Shown one piece after another: positions 15,422 through 25,452 of a stretch of 64,000 nt of DNA. The position numbers were made by a program, and so were the translations under genes. The DNA lies in contig CAJMRL010000001.1 in assembly GCA_905215805.1 (NCBI GenBank), positions 124,001 through 188,000 on the forward strand, written 5' to 3'. Source of the stretch: an uncultured bacterium (GTDB taxonomy: Bacteria > Bacillota > Clostridia > UBA1381). Below the pieces are notes generated by a model. The model did not search any database and had not been told where the DNA came from. It saw only the letters and a program-made list of their open reading frames with translations. Each line of letters begins with the position of its first letter. The first letter of the stretch is position 1.

Positions 15422-17296
15422 TCAAAAGTCAGTTTCAATAATACTAACCGTATAAGCGCCAATATTATATTTACCGTCCAATGCTTCAGTATATACATGC
15501 GGAAATACATTATTATGATTTTTCATTGTATTTTCATCTTCAGGCATTGCAGAGATTTCAGTAATATTATATTCAGAGTCCAAAGCAATGTCTGAACGAA
15601 TTATAATTTCCTTATCAATAGGGGAGATGTTGACGATTTTTAAAATAAGTTTATTTTGTCTTATACTTGCAGATATTTTCAAATCGTTGTCACTGCATAA
15701 TGCTTCAACAGAATAATCTCCTATATGTTCAGAAAAAAGCTTTTGGATATAGTAGCTTGGCGTACCGAAAACATTGCTGTTATCAAACCAAATCAAATTC
15801 GGCTGCCATTGCTGATGGTCCATTCGTGCCAGCAAAGGCGCATAGCAGCTCATAACTACATGATCGGCATTTTTTTCTACTCCGGTCAAAAATGCTGCTT
15901 CTGTAAGTGCGGCATACCAGTTATTTTTCTTTTTTCTTATGTCAGATGATGTATGCGCCGCCCATTCTCCTATAAATACTTTGGGTAGAGAGCGGTCAAA
16001 ATTATCATATCGATTTATATTATTCAAAAACCATTCCGGCGCCTTATAAAAATGCTCATCAACCGCATATGCCTTGTCCTTGTTTTTGCTCATCCAATCA
16101 TAAGCAATATCATATTCACAGCCGCAGTCTTTCCAGCCTGCACTGGTTATAAGCTTTATGTTCGGATATTTTTCTGATATTATACGTTCAAAGACTTCAT
16201 ATCTTTTAAAATATTCCAATCCCCACTGCTCGTTGCCTATACCTATGTATTCAAGTCCGAAAGGTTCGGGGTGCCCCATTTTTGCCCGTCTGCTTCCCCA
16301 ATAGGTTGTTTTGTCGCCGTTTGCAAATTCGATAAGATCAAGAACGTCGTTAACAAACGGGGACAACTTATCCATATCTACAAGAAGCGATTCATGCCAC
16401 TGACAGGTCATTCCGCAGTTGACAACGGGAACAGGCTTTGCGCCTATATCTTCACAGAACTGAAAATATTCATAAAATCCTATGCCGTATGACTGATAAT
16501 AGTCTGACGCATCGAACCCAAGATTGCGGTATTCTTCCGTTTGCCAACGATTCCAATTGGTTCGGCGCTCTTCTACCGGACCGATTGTATCCTTCCAGTT
16601 ATACATATTTTCAAAGCTTCGTCCCTCTACTATACAGCCGCCGGGAAAGCGCATAAATTTAGGCTTTAGATCGGCTATCATTTCAGCTATATCTCTGCGC
16701 ATACCATTTTTGCGTCCCTTGAATGTATCTTGCGGAAACAGTGAAATAAATTCTAAATCAACATTTCCGCCATTGGGTAATATCACAGATAGATATGCAT
16801 TTTTGCATGCTTTATTCGCGATAAGCTCAAATTCGTATTTTTGCCATTCACCGGCAGAGCATACGAAGTCAAATTGTCCCAAAATATTGCCTGATATATC
16901 GGAAATAACAGCAGCCAATGGAGTACGTTCATCAGAGCGGGCATAACAGGAGAATATAAAAACCTTATTGGTTTCCGCCGCAAAGCCTTCATTACAGAAG
17001 CCGCTGTTTCTTATGCCGCATCCCGCCGATCCGCTTATTGAGGCATAATGTGTATGAACATTGTTTAGGGGATTTTCGGAATTTATTTCAAATTGTGTTC
17101 CGATAAGCTCCTCCCAGCACATTTTATTTTTTTGCGTAATATTGTTCCGGTCATAATATTCAAAAGAACGGTTTGCGACAAGCTCAGCATATAAGCCGCC
17201 GTCACCGCCGTAATTTATATCTTCAAAAAAGACTCCGTATAATAAAGAGCTTATCCTGTTCTTTTTTATTTTTGTGTTTATTATGATTTCTGCCAT
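15422..17296 (-). CDS. Alpha-L-arabinofuranosidase, GH51
   Basis: 624 residues. The GH51 catalytic residues are visible: acid/base Glu in GIGNEQWG (about residue 355) and nucleophile Glu in KVFIGEWAA (about 443). RFPGGCIVEG and FGLEYIG are also typical, and the C-terminal beta-sandwich is present. Residues about 80-200 hold an extra carbohydrate-binding-like region, making it longer than the 500-residue bacterial forms. There is no signal peptide, so it probably removes arabinose from imported arabino-oligosaccharides in the cytoplasm. GCAGAGG precedes the ATG. No sugar operon is attached; it stands alone next to the accessory island. Confidence 0.9.
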   Translation of the reverse strand: MAEIIINTKIKKNRISSLLYGVFFEDINYGGDGGLYAELVANRSFEYYDRNNITQKNKMCWEELIGTQFEINSENPLNNVHTHYASISGSAGCGIRNSGFCNEGFAAETNKVFIFSCYARSDERTPLAAVISDISGNILGQFDFVCSAGEWQKYEFELIANKACKNAYLSVILPNGGNVDLEFISLFPQDTFKGRKNGMRRDIAEMIADLKPKFMRFPGGCIVEGRSFENMYNWKDTIGPVEERRTNWNRWQTEEYRNLGFDASDYYQSYGIGFYEYFQFCEDIGAKPVPVVNCGMTCQWHESLLVDMDKLSPFVNDVLDLIEFANGDKTTYWGSRRAKMGHPEPFGLEYIGIGNEQWGLEYFKRYEVFERIISEKYPNIKLITSAGWKDCGCEYDIAYDWMSKNKDKAYAVDEHFYKAPEWFLNNINRYDNFDRSLPKVFIGEWAAHTSSDIRKKKNNWYAALTEAAFLTGVEKNADHVVMSCYAPLLARMDHQQWQPNLIWFDNSNVFGTPSYYIQKLFSEHIGDYSVEALCSDNDLKISASIRQNKLILKIVNISPIDKEIIIRSDIALDSEYNITEISAMPEDENTMKNHNNVFPHVYTEALDGKYNIGAYTVSIIETDF

Positions 17297-17372
17297 TTTT
17301 CAATACCTCTGCTAATGTGTTAGCTAAAATTATTTTTGTAATGTTGTTAAATTATCAAATTAATGTATAAAT

Positions 17373-17412
17373 GAAAAAGAGACCGCATTAAAACTCAGTA
17401 AATTTTAATGCA
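17373..17412 (-). terminator. Terminator after ireB
   Basis: On the minus strand GCATTAAAA pairs with TTTTAATGC (17411-17403 with 17393-17385), followed by GGTCTCTTTTTC. It is downstream of the IreB gene and upstream of the GH51 gene. A second, weaker stem (TTTTGTGCA/TGCACAAAA) lies at about 17465-17495. Confidence 0.5.
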
Positions 17413-17495
17413 GCCCCTCCGCAAAAGTAGACCTTAAGAAGGCTAAAATCCGCCATACACCCATGGTTTTGTGCAGGTTAAAATTTTGCACAAAA

Positions 17496-17747
17496 TCAAA
17501 GCGTGTTTATATAATTTTTAACAAACTCCTCAAGAAGCTCATCACGCTCGATCTTGACAATAAGACCTCTTGCACCGCCATAACTGGTTATGTAGGTAGG
17601 ATCTCCGGACAGTACATAGCCGACAATTTGGCTTATCGGGTCATAGCCCTTAATTTTCAGAGCTTCATAGACCTTTTCCACAATATCCTTCACCTCGCGC
17701 GACTTATCAAACTCAAGGTTTATCTTCATGGTTTCATTAAAATCCAT
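17496..17747 (-). CDS. IreB family regulatory phosphoprotein
   Basis: 83 residues, the size of the family (UPF0297, formerly DUF965). The conserved block YDPISQIVGYVLSGDPTYIT, then RGLIVKIERDELLEEFVKNY, is unmistakable. The N-terminal NETMKINLEF carries the Thr region that PASTA-type Ser/Thr kinases phosphorylate in enterococcal IreB, which links envelope stress to cell-wall metabolism. I chose the ATG at 17747 because GAAAGGGTGA lies just upstream and family members start there; the longer frame adds 15 untypical residues. In many Firmicutes it sits near alaS and ruvX, which are absent here. Confidence 0.9.
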   Translation of the reverse strand: MDFNETMKINLEFDKSREVKDIVEKVYEALKIKGYDPISQIVGYVLSGDPTYITSYGGARGLIVKIERDELLEEFVKNYINTL

Positions 17748-17862
17748 TTCATTCACCCTTTCCTCATCCTTATTGTCTATAGCATATACCAAAACTCCAA
17801 AAAAAGCAAGTCTTTTTATAAAAATTTTAATAATATTTTATTTTCTTATACATTATTAGACA

Positions 17863-19119
17863 TTAATGGGATATAAAGTTAAATAAATCCTTATTTATGT
17901 CAACCGGACCAACCACAGCGGCAGAAAATACTGAGGTATCTAAAACTCTGTCGATGATTCCAGCTACAGAATCCACGTTCACTGCTTCGATCTTTTTTAA
18001 AGCCTCATCCTGAGAGTATACGGGCTTATCCAAAAGAAGGGAACGTCCCGCACCCTGCATTCTTGCGCCAGTGCTTTCATAGCTTAATATGTAATTTCCC
18101 TTCAGCATTTCTTTGGAACGCTCTACTTCATCCTTTGTAAGCTTGTCGCGTTTTATTGTTTTTATTTCTTTTTCGATAAGTGAGCATACTCTCTCAAGAT
18201 TTGCCGGATTCATTCCGGCCGCTATATCAAAGCTGCCGGTTCCTATGTAAGCGCTGTGACCGGCTCCGACAGAATATACAAGCCCTTCTTTTTCGCGTAT
18301 ATTCTGGAAAAGTCTAGAAGACATTCCATAGCCGAAAACATTATTGAAAACAAGCAATGGATATGCCGAATCGTCATCCATCACATCAATGCCCTTAAAT
18401 CCGACAACGAGCTGTACCTGCTCTATATCCTTAGTTTTCACAATAACATTTCCGCCGAATTCTGCTTTTGGCATATATGGCTTGCCGTTATGAAGCGTGC
18501 GTGAACCGAAATATTTTTCCAATTCATCAAAAAAGCTGTCGTCAAAATTTCCGGAAACTGAAATAATCATATTTTCCGAGGTGTAATGGCTTTGCATATA
18601 CTCTCGGAGCTTTTTTGAATCTATGCTTTCAAGAGTTTTTCCGGTCCCAAGTATCGTTCTTCCCATAGAGCTGTCACCCCATACGGCGCGGTAATACAGA
18701 TCGTATACCAATTCCTCCGGGCTGTCCTCATACAGACTTATCTCTTCTTCTATGACATTTCTCTCAAGAGCCATGTCGTCTTCATTAAATGAAGGACAGA
18801 AAATCATATCAGATAATATGTCCATAGCTATGGACGCATGGGCATCAAGCGTTTTTGTATAAAAACAAGTGTACTCCCTTGCAGTAAAGGCATTTATCTG
18901 GCCTCCTACCGCATCGAGCGCACCTGCAATTTCAGCGGCGCTTCTGTGCTGTGTTCCTTTGAATACCATATGCTCTATAAAATGTGATATTCCGTTTTCT
19001 TCGGGATGCTCATGACGAGAACCGTTTCCGACCCATACGCCGATTGAAACGGATTTCAAATAGTCTATTTTTTCCGCAACAACTCTTATTCCGTTTGTCA
19101 GTGTTTTATATATATACAT
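17863..19119 (-). CDS. M16 family zinc peptidase (YmxG/PepR type)
   Basis: 418 residues. The inverted zinc motif HxxEH is intact as HFIEHMVFKGT (46-50), with the downstream Glu in the NVIEEEISLYED helix. Both halves of the M16 fold are present, ending with the RLLDKPVYSQ-type C-terminal helices. Such proteins are cytoplasmic metallopeptidases, often encoded after pnp or dapA; here it stands alone. GGAG lies 6 bases before the ATG at 19119; the longer frame adds an unsupported MQTEKI extension. Confidence 0.88.
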   Translation of the reverse strand: MYIYKTLTNGIRVVAEKIDYLKSVSIGVWVGNGSRHEHPEENGISHFIEHMVFKGTQHRSAAEIAGALDAVGGQINAFTAREYTCFYTKTLDAHASIAMDILSDMIFCPSFNEDDMALERNVIEEEISLYEDSPEELVYDLYYRAVWGDSSMGRTILGTGKTLESIDSKKLREYMQSHYTSENMIISVSGNFDDSFFDELEKYFGSRTLHNGKPYMPKAEFGGNVIVKTKDIEQVQLVVGFKGIDVMDDDSAYPLLVFNNVFGYGMSSRLFQNIREKEGLVYSVGAGHSAYIGTGSFDIAAGMNPANLERVCSLIEKEIKTIKRDKLTKDEVERSKEMLKGNYILSYESTGARMQGAGRSLLLDKPVYSQDEALKKIEAVNVDSVAGIIDRVLDTSVFSAAVVGPVDINKDLFNFISH

Positions 19120-19176
19120 TATTTTCTCCGTTTGCAAATCCGATAGGTTTTATTGCCTATGGATGTATTTTTAACA

Positions 19177-19211
19177 AATAGAGCCGCTGCTAAAATGCTT
19201 CGGCTCTATTT
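19177..19211. terminator. Bidirectional-looking terminator between SSB paralogue and peptidase
   Basis: AAATAGAGCCG (19177-19187) pairs with CGGCTCTATTT (19201-19211). It follows the SSB-like stop on the minus strand by 9 bases and ends in a T-rich arm. Confidence 0.65.
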
Positions 19212-19219
19212 ATGAATTA

Positions 19220-19936
19220 TCAATTTTCTTCGTGCTCCTGTACACTATCATGATGGAGCGCATTTTCATGCATTCTTATATCAAAAAGCGATTCTCCGAT
19301 TCCGGTATCTTCATCTTTGCTTTCCTCAGTAACAAGCTCAAGCCTGTTTACCGATACTTCATATGCTGTTTTTGTTATGACCTCATCTTCGCTTATGCGC
19401 TTCTGATAATTACGCGACTGTATACGACCCCATATCCTGATATTGTCGCCTACTTTGAGATTATTTGCATACCTTGCATTTCTGCCCCACGCGATGACCG
19501 GAATATAATCGGATTTGTTGTAGCTTCTGTTTACTGCCAAAAGCAAATCCGTTATTTCGCGTCCGAACGGTGTTGTACGGTATACCGGCGGTTTGCAGAT
19601 AAATCCGTTTAAATACAGACGGTTAGGATTTTTGCTCTCCGCGCTTATGTGCATTATATCCTTTGCAAATACCGTAAGTATAAGCCTGTTTGCGCCTGCT
19701 TCATTGTTATTATAGGAGCGGAACTGACCTGTTACCGCTACCATATCTCCCACATTGTAGCTTCCATCCATGATAAGACGCTCAGAAATCATTACCCTTA
19801 TGCTGTCGTATGTACCGCTTAATCTGGAAACACGCATTGTAAAGGTATAAAATTTTTCAGCATATATTTCATGATTAAATACAAAATCATCCTCTATAAT
19901 GCCTGTAATTTCAGTTTGGTTGTTTGTTATATCCAT
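19220..19936 (-). CDS. Single-stranded DNA-binding protein paralogue with two OB folds
   Basis: 238 residues. The second half (about 105-205) is a standard SSB OB fold: LNGFICKPPVYRTTPFGREI, TDLLLAVNR, DYIPVIAWGRNARYANNL and VGDNIRIWGRIQSR. The first 100 residues (TEITGIIEDDFVFNHE ... MDGSYNVGDMVAVTGQFRSY) look like a second, more diverged OB fold. The tail is acidic but lacks the DDxPF tip of housekeeping SSB. I infer a monomer or dimer with two OB folds, a secondary SSB. Start ATG 19936 follows an AGGAGG site. Confidence 0.75.
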   Translation of the reverse strand: MDITNNQTEITGIIEDDFVFNHEIYAEKFYTFTMRVSRLSGTYDSIRVMISERLIMDGSYNVGDMVAVTGQFRSYNNNEAGANRLILTVFAKDIMHISAESKNPNRLYLNGFICKPPVYRTTPFGREITDLLLAVNRSYNKSDYIPVIAWGRNARYANNLKVGDNIRIWGRIQSRNYQKRISEDEVITKTAYEVSVNRLELVTEESKDEDTGIGESLFDIRMHENALHHDSVQEHEEN

Positions 19937-20152
19937 ATTAATATCCTCCTTTGTTTTATCTCTATAATATGTACATATGCCATGCTGTATATTATATGCG
20001 AGCTTTTTCCATTTTATGTATTAATTTTTTATATATTAAAAAAATTATTTTATTTAAGCCGTAAAATCCAAACAGCAAAAGTATGAGCATTAAGCTTCAG
20101 TATAGTATTTTTATTTTATTGATTTATTATAACATATAAATATGAAAAAACC

Positions 20153-20181
20153 TTGACATATCTTTGAATTTTTTATATATT
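20153..20181 (+). promoter_or_regulatory. Promoter of the sigma/surface-protein operon
   Basis: TTGACA (20153-20158), 17 bases, TATATT (20176-20181). It is the only good promoter in the AT-rich 19937-20282 gap and leaves a leader of about 95 bases. ECF sigma operons often also carry a self-recognised promoter; none was obvious by eye. Confidence 0.6.
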
Positions 20182-20282
20182 TATATTAAGATTTACAGAC
20201 AATTATGAAAAAAATTTAAAAAATTTAAAATTTATGCAACCAAAACATCTCTTAAAAGGTGTTATATATGAAAGGGGGAACG

Positions 20283-20777
20283 ATGGTGGAGAAGAAATCG
20301 GCGCGCGCTGAAATTTCCTCCGAAACCGTAGTACATAAATATATTGACACGGTCTACCGCCTGGCGCTTTCTCAGACGAGGTCTAAAGATTATGCCGAGG
20401 ATGTGGTCCAGGAGGTATTTTTAAGATTTCTTCAGTCCGACAAGCAGTTTAATGATGAAGAGCATATAAAGGCATGGCTTATCAGGGTCACAATAAATTG
20501 CTCAAAAAAAATATTTACTGCTGCATGGTTCAAAAAAAACGTCCCCCTTAGTGACGAGCTTTCTTTTGAAACTCCGGAGCAGTCGGACGCATACTATGCG
20601 GTATGCGATTTGCCGAAAAAATACCGTACTGTGATTTATCTGTACTATTATGAGGAAATGAGTATAAAGGAATTGTCCGAGATGCTTAAAATAAGCGAGG
20701 GGACAATAAAATCACAGCTTCACAGAGGAAGGGAGCTTTTAAGAAAGGCATTGAAGGGAGGTGATATTGATGTTTAA
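20283..20777 (+). CDS. ECF RNA polymerase sigma factor
   Basis: 164 residues, the size of an ECF sigma. Region 2 reads IDTVYRLALSQTRSKDYAED, VVQEVFLRFL and HIKAWLIRVTINCSKK. Region 4 reads LPKKYRTVIYLYYYEEMSIK then ISEGTIKSQLHRGRELL. No extra domain is present. The ATG at 20283 follows AAAGGGGG; the upstream GTG at 20259 lies before that site. Its stop overlaps the anti-sigma start by 8 bases, so the pair is coupled and the partner most likely holds it at the membrane. The surface proteins behind it may be its targets. Confidence 0.9.
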   Translation: MVEKKSARAEISSETVVHKYIDTVYRLALSQTRSKDYAEDVVQEVFLRFLQSDKQFNDEEHIKAWLIRVTINCSKKIFTAAWFKKNVPLSDELSFETPEQSDAYYAVCDLPKKYRTVIYLYYYEEMSIKELSEMLKISEGTIKSQLHRGRELLRKALKGGDIDV

Positions 20778-21954
20778 GGACGATTTTAAAAAAGCGAATG
20801 ATTCCATACATGCGGATGAGAAGCTTGCAGAAAGGATTCTTTCGCAGAAGCCGTCTAAGAACAGACCGGAAATATATTGGAAAAAATATGCTCCGGTGGC
20901 AGCGGCGGCCGTCGTTGTTCTTTCTACATCAATAGCAATTCTTCCTAAAATGCTTGATGACAGCACCGATGGTATAATCTACTCTACAGTATCGACTTCG
21001 GCGCCGTCTCAGGGTTTTGCGCGGTCAGGAATCGTACCCCATTCCGATCCCGAGCCTGTACAGACTGAAATTCCGCGGCCGGCGGATGACACGAATGCGG
21101 AGGATAAAACGGATAGTAAGGCCGAGACTCAGCAGATTGTTCCAAATACTTCACCGAATGCAGAGCGGCAGTCCTCAGAGCGTTCTATTGCTAAGGTACA
21201 GTCTACGCATGCTCCGGCGTCTGTCATACAGGAAAGCGGAACGCATGAAGAAAAAAGTATATCGGAAGAAAGCAGTGCAACGGAGGAAAGCTCTGCTGAC
21301 TCTTATGAAGGACGTTCCGAAGACGATTTAAACGCAGATACGGAATCTTATGAGTTTTTTGCAAATAACGCTCAGGAAAGCGAATATTCATTTTCTGCTT
21401 CCGAACGCCAATCAGAGCCTATGAGCGAGAAACCTAAAAGAGATGAGGTAGTATTGCACATAAACTCCGGAACGTCGATTTCTCCTATGGCAGCCGCGGA
21501 AAAATATCTTGGAGGAGAGCTGTACTATGGGGAATTAAAGTATGAGGACTGGACATATTCCGATTATTTCAGCTATATAGGCACGGATTTTAACTGGGAT
21601 ATTCCGGCTGATTTAAGCCTTATGGGACATGGAGATGATATTTACAGTGAGGTCATAAGCATGGCGGTCGACGAATATGATGTTCCGGCGTTTGATAATA
21701 TGGTATTTGCTTATGAAGGTTCGGGCGGACGATATTTAAGCATTCAGACTACACGCAATGCCAATACCGCAATGAATTATCTGACCGATACAAACCTTGT
21801 ATTAAGCAAGGTAAATGACAATGACGCGGTCATAATCGGTAATGAGCAGAGCTGGAGGTGCTATATGCTGTTTAACGGAGCTGCATATACCATTACCGGA
21901 GATAATATTACAACCGAAGAGCTTGGGCAGCTTTTGTGCTCAATAATAAAATGA
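20770..21954 (+). CDS. Membrane anti-sigma factor with long Ser/Glu-rich extracellular linker
   Basis: 394 residues. About 40 cytoplasmic residues (FKDDFKKANDSIHADEKLAE) precede one membrane segment (VAAAAVVVLSTSIAILP, about 45-62). A low-complexity Ser/Glu/Thr linker follows (about 75-225), then a compact C-terminal domain (about 235-394) that I do not recognise. There is no zinc-finger motif, unlike the second pair at 47193. The position and coupling to the sigma gene make the role clear; the outer domain is the probable sensor. Ribosome site GGGAGGTG and ATG at 20770. Confidence 0.8.
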   Translation: MFKDDFKKANDSIHADEKLAERILSQKPSKNRPEIYWKKYAPVAAAAVVVLSTSIAILPKMLDDSTDGIIYSTVSTSAPSQGFARSGIVPHSDPEPVQTEIPRPADDTNAEDKTDSKAETQQIVPNTSPNAERQSSERSIAKVQSTHAPASVIQESGTHEEKSISEESSATEESSADSYEGRSEDDLNADTESYEFFANNAQESEYSFSASERQSEPMSEKPKRDEVVLHINSGTSISPMAAAEKYLGGELYYGELKYEDWTYSDYFSYIGTDFNWDIPADLSLMGHGDDIYSEVISMAVDEYDVPAFDNMVFAYEGSGGRYLSIQTTRNANTAMNYLTDTNLVLSKVNDNDAVIIGNEQSWRCYMLFNGAAYTITGDNITTEELGQLLCSIIK

Positions 21955-21997
21955 AAGTAATTTTTGGCACTGATGTATTAAAAATGAGGAAAGGACA

Positions 21998-23419
21998 ATG
22001 AATAAGATCATATCTATTATTTTATCAGCTGCGTTGCCCCTGTCTATGGCAAGTACAGCGTTTGCAGAGGTGGCGGTGTCATGCCGTGAAAGTCAATACA
22101 CAGTATATATTGACGATGTGCTTGCAGACGTCAATAATATGAACTTCAATGAAGTGGAAATGCTGCCGATGAAGGAAATGTGCGTGCTGCTTGGGTATGA
22201 GCTTGCAGAAGAAGCCGGTGGAAGGGTTACAATTACAGAGGGAGAAAACTGCATAAATGATGGTCCTGTGAAAATAGAGTTTAACATAGGAGACTATTAT
22301 ATCACATACATAGACAAATTGGGTTATGTTAACAAAAATGAAAAATTTTCCCGAGAGTCAATGACAATAAAGCATGGTGATGATATATATATTTCACCTT
22401 ATGATTTCTGCCGGGTGTTCGGAACAAAAAATGTGCTTACAGGCGAGGATAAAAAAATTGCTGTTGAAACAACGGGATATAGGGACGAAAAGTTAAGATA
22501 TGGAATAGATTTTAACGGAAATTTATTTGTAAAATCTTTCGATGGTGAATTAAGAATAGAACTTGACGGAAGAGCGCTTGAGTTTACATCTAAGCCTTTT
22601 ATTGATGAAGAGGGCAGAACACAAGTTCCAGTAAGAGAATTTTGCGAACAGCTCAATTATGGCGTCCGTTGGTTTGAAGATCCGGATAGAGTCTGTATAT
22701 CGACTGTTCCTCCGGATCTGGATAAAAGCAATGGAGGAAGCGCCGGAGGCGCCAGCTTTTGGTTTACAATAGGTGAAAAGCAGTATAGGAGAAACGGCAC
22801 TTATTATGATATGGATACCGCGGCACAGATAATTGACGGCAAGACATATGTTCCGCTTCGTTATCTTGCGCAGGCGGCAAGGTATTCCGTAGCATACAAT
22901 CCCAGCAGCCATTCAATTAGATTTATAGGATTTGGCTATCGTACGCTGCATTCTTATTTAGGTAAAGACAAGGCCTTTGTACTGGGTGAACTTGGACTGG
23001 ACGAAAGCTACATTGCTTCTCAGTCCGATAAGCATTCTGACTATGTAGCCAATAATATTGTAGAACCATATAATCAGACTTCAGTAAATGTATCTTTTGA
23101 CAACGATATACTGTCTGGCTTTGCATATATATGCAAAGATTATGAAACCGCATATACAACTGTAAAAAGAATATCGGAATATTTTAATAAAATATATGGT
23201 AAGTCTTTGACAAATAATAAGGAAGAACATAATATAGATGATTTAACAGAAACTGAACCTGAAAAATGGTATGAATACAGTGACAAATGGGATGCTCATT
23301 TGTCAGATAAAGCGTTAAATACACTGTTTGGAAGTACGGATAGCAGCATTGATATTGTCTTAAAATTAAATAAATATCCCGAGGGCTATTTCGTATTTGT
23401 GGAGTTTTGTATAGAGTAA
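21998..23419 (+). CDS. Secreted protein with copper-amine-oxidase-N 'stalk' domains
   Basis: 473 residues with a signal peptide (residues 1-23, ending AFA-E). Stalk-domain patterns appear three times: EVEMLPMKEMCVLLGYELAE (about 50-70), GRTQVPVREFCEQLNYGVRW (about 205-225) and DGKTYVPLRYLAQAARYSVA (about 285-305). This domain is common in clostridial surface proteins and probably serves in envelope attachment, not oxidation. The last 150 residues are unknown. It lies 43 bases after the anti-sigma gene and 31 before the next one, so all are likely one operon. Confidence 0.8.
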   Translation: MNKIISIILSAALPLSMASTAFAEVAVSCRESQYTVYIDDVLADVNNMNFNEVEMLPMKEMCVLLGYELAEEAGGRVTITEGENCINDGPVKIEFNIGDYYITYIDKLGYVNKNEKFSRESMTIKHGDDIYISPYDFCRVFGTKNVLTGEDKKIAVETTGYRDEKLRYGIDFNGNLFVKSFDGELRIELDGRALEFTSKPFIDEEGRTQVPVREFCEQLNYGVRWFEDPDRVCISTVPPDLDKSNGGSAGGASFWFTIGEKQYRRNGTYYDMDTAAQIIDGKTYVPLRYLAQAARYSVAYNPSSHSIRFIGFGYRTLHSYLGKDKAFVLGELGLDESYIASQSDKHSDYVANNIVEPYNQTSVNVSFDNDILSGFAYICKDYETAYTTVKRISEYFNKIYGKSLTNNKEEHNIDDLTETEPEKWYEYSDKWDAHLSDKALNTLFGSTDSSIDIVLKLNKYPEGYFVFVEFCIE

Positions 23420-23450
23420 AATTTATATATTTTAAAAGGAGGAGAAAAAA

Positions 23451-25382
23451 ATGAAGAAGAAGATAGCTTTAATGGTTTCAGCGGCAATGCTGCTCCCGAT
23501 TATCCCATCGGCATATGCGGCGGATGCGGACATGGAAAAAATCCTTACGGAGGTAAAGGCGAGGATAGGAAATACTGATGAATATGATCAGTTCAGAAGC
23601 GATTCCTATGAGAATAACGGACACACAATTTATCAGTTCTCATGGTCAAAGGAGGACGGCAGCGAAAGCTTTGATATTTCATGCAACGATGAGGGTGTAA
23701 TAACAAACTACAGTACCTATGACAGCGCAGTGTCTCATTCCGATACAAAGCATATCCCGGATGTGACAGCACAGCAGGCAGAGCAGACAGCGAGAGATTT
23801 TATAAATAAAGTAAATCCCGAGATAAGCTCACAGCTTACGCTTGAGGTGAACGAGGCAAGCGCTCTTGACGGCAGCTATACTATAGCCGTTAAAAGAAGC
23901 TTGGACGGTATAAGCGTTTATAATGATGACGGATATATCAGGCTCAATAATGACAATACGGCTGTTGAGTATTTTAATCTTAACTATCAGTATGTTTCAC
24001 CGGTGGCGGATAAGAGCGGTTTTATAAGCGAGGACGAAGCAAAAGCCGCCTTTAAGGAAAAGATAGGCATGGAGCTTGTTTACAGAAGTTATACCGAGAA
24101 CGACGGAAATACAAAATATTTCCCGGTGTATGTAGTTAAGGATCATGATAAATACATAGATGCTCTTACCGGCGAGGCAAGGGAAATGGAGCTTTACGCA
24201 AGATATGGTCTTGACCAGACGTCGGGAGGCGGTGCGTCAAAGAATGAGGAGGCAATGGATGCAGGTCTTTCCGAAGCGGAAATTGCGGAGCTTGAAAAAA
24301 TTTCGGGACTTATTTCAAAGGATGATGCGGAGAAGCTTGCGAGAGAAAATCAGTATCTCGGTATAGGAAACAGCATAAAGCTCAATTCCATATCGCTTTC
24401 ACGCAGTTACAGAGATAAGGATTCCTATATGTATTCGCTTTCCTTCAGAAACGATGATTCAAGCGACAGCTTTAACGTTGTGCTTGACGCGGCAGACGGC
24501 AGCGTTATAAGCTTTAACAGGTATAACAACGGTGAAGATAAAGAAAACGATGATGCAAAGGCAAAGGAATTTATTGAAGCGCTTTCCGGAGAACGTCTTA
24601 AAAATTATGTATACAACGAGGAAACAAATACCTATGAGCGCTATGAAAACGGAGTAAGGGTAGAGGATGACAGCGCATGGGCAGATGTATATGACGGCGT
24701 GCTTTACGGATTCGGCATAAATTATTCAAAGAATGCCCAATTCCCATCGGTTGACGGCGTTATGAGCGCGGACGAGGCGGCGGATAAGATGTTTGGTATG
24801 GTTTTATATAATATCAACTATGTATCCGAGCTGGAAAATAAAACAGGATGCCTCTATATCCCTGATGACAATCCATCGGTAGACCCGTTCACCGGCGAAA
24901 AGCTTGACTATAAGGGCGAGCCGATGCAGGACATTGAAATGGCATATACCGATATAGACGGACATTACGCACAGGAAATAATCGAAAGGCTTGCGGTATA
25001 CGGCATAGGATTTGAAGGCGGAGAATTCAAGCCGGATGAAAAAATTACGCATAAGGATTATTCCGATTTTCTTGAAAAGGCATTCGGACGCGTTTATATA
25101 GATGCAAGAAATGACAGTGCAGAGAATAACGAGGAGGATAATTCTCCTGTTACCCGCGCTCAGGCGGCGGTAATGATGATAGACGCGTTGGGTGTAGGCG
25201 AATACGCGGCGTATGATATTTACAAGCAGCCGTTTGCGGACGTCAGCGAAAACACAGGCTATATAGCTATTCTTGCGGCAATGGGCGTTGTTCAGGGAGA
25301 TGAAAACGGAAATTTCAATCCGGACAATGACATTACCAGAGCTGAAGCGGCAATAATGGTATATAACTATTTGAACAGATAG
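23451..25382 (+). CDS. YcdB/PepSY-type protein with C-terminal SLH domains
   Basis: 643 residues. A signal peptide (1-23) is followed by repeated YcdB/PepSY-like modules (for example VTAQQAEQTARDFINKVNPE and SEDEAKAAFKEKIG; a second set begins near SKDDAEKLARENQYLG). From about residue 500 SLH-type modules follow (DIDGHYAQEIIERLAVYGIG, then PFADVSENTGYIAILAAMGV and FNPDNDITRAEAAIMVYNYL). SLH modules bind the pyruvylated wall polymer, so the protein sits on the outer face of the wall. YcdB modules may inhibit or chaperone peptidases (family-level idea). Ribosome site AAAGGAGGAG. Confidence 0.88.
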   Translation: MKKKIALMVSAAMLLPIIPSAYAADADMEKILTEVKARIGNTDEYDQFRSDSYENNGHTIYQFSWSKEDGSESFDISCNDEGVITNYSTYDSAVSHSDTKHIPDVTAQQAEQTARDFINKVNPEISSQLTLEVNEASALDGSYTIAVKRSLDGISVYNDDGYIRLNNDNTAVEYFNLNYQYVSPVADKSGFISEDEAKAAFKEKIGMELVYRSYTENDGNTKYFPVYVVKDHDKYIDALTGEAREMELYARYGLDQTSGGGASKNEEAMDAGLSEAEIAELEKISGLISKDDAEKLARENQYLGIGNSIKLNSISLSRSYRDKDSYMYSLSFRNDDSSDSFNVVLDAADGSVISFNRYNNGEDKENDDAKAKEFIEALSGERLKNYVYNEETNTYERYENGVRVEDDSAWADVYDGVLYGFGINYSKNAQFPSVDGVMSADEAADKMFGMVLYNINYVSELENKTGCLYIPDDNPSVDPFTGEKLDYKGEPMQDIEMAYTDIDGHYAQEIIERLAVYGIGFEGGEFKPDEKITHKDYSDFLEKAFGRVYIDARNDSAENNEEDNSPVTRAQAAVMMIDALGVGEYAAYDIYKQPFADVSENTGYIAILAAMGVVQGDENGNFNPDNDITRAEAAIMVYNYLNR

Positions 25383-25452
25383 ACAGTATATAATGTGATC
25401 AGACGGGGAATATAACTCCGGATAATAACGGGCGCTGATAGGAGGGAACGGT

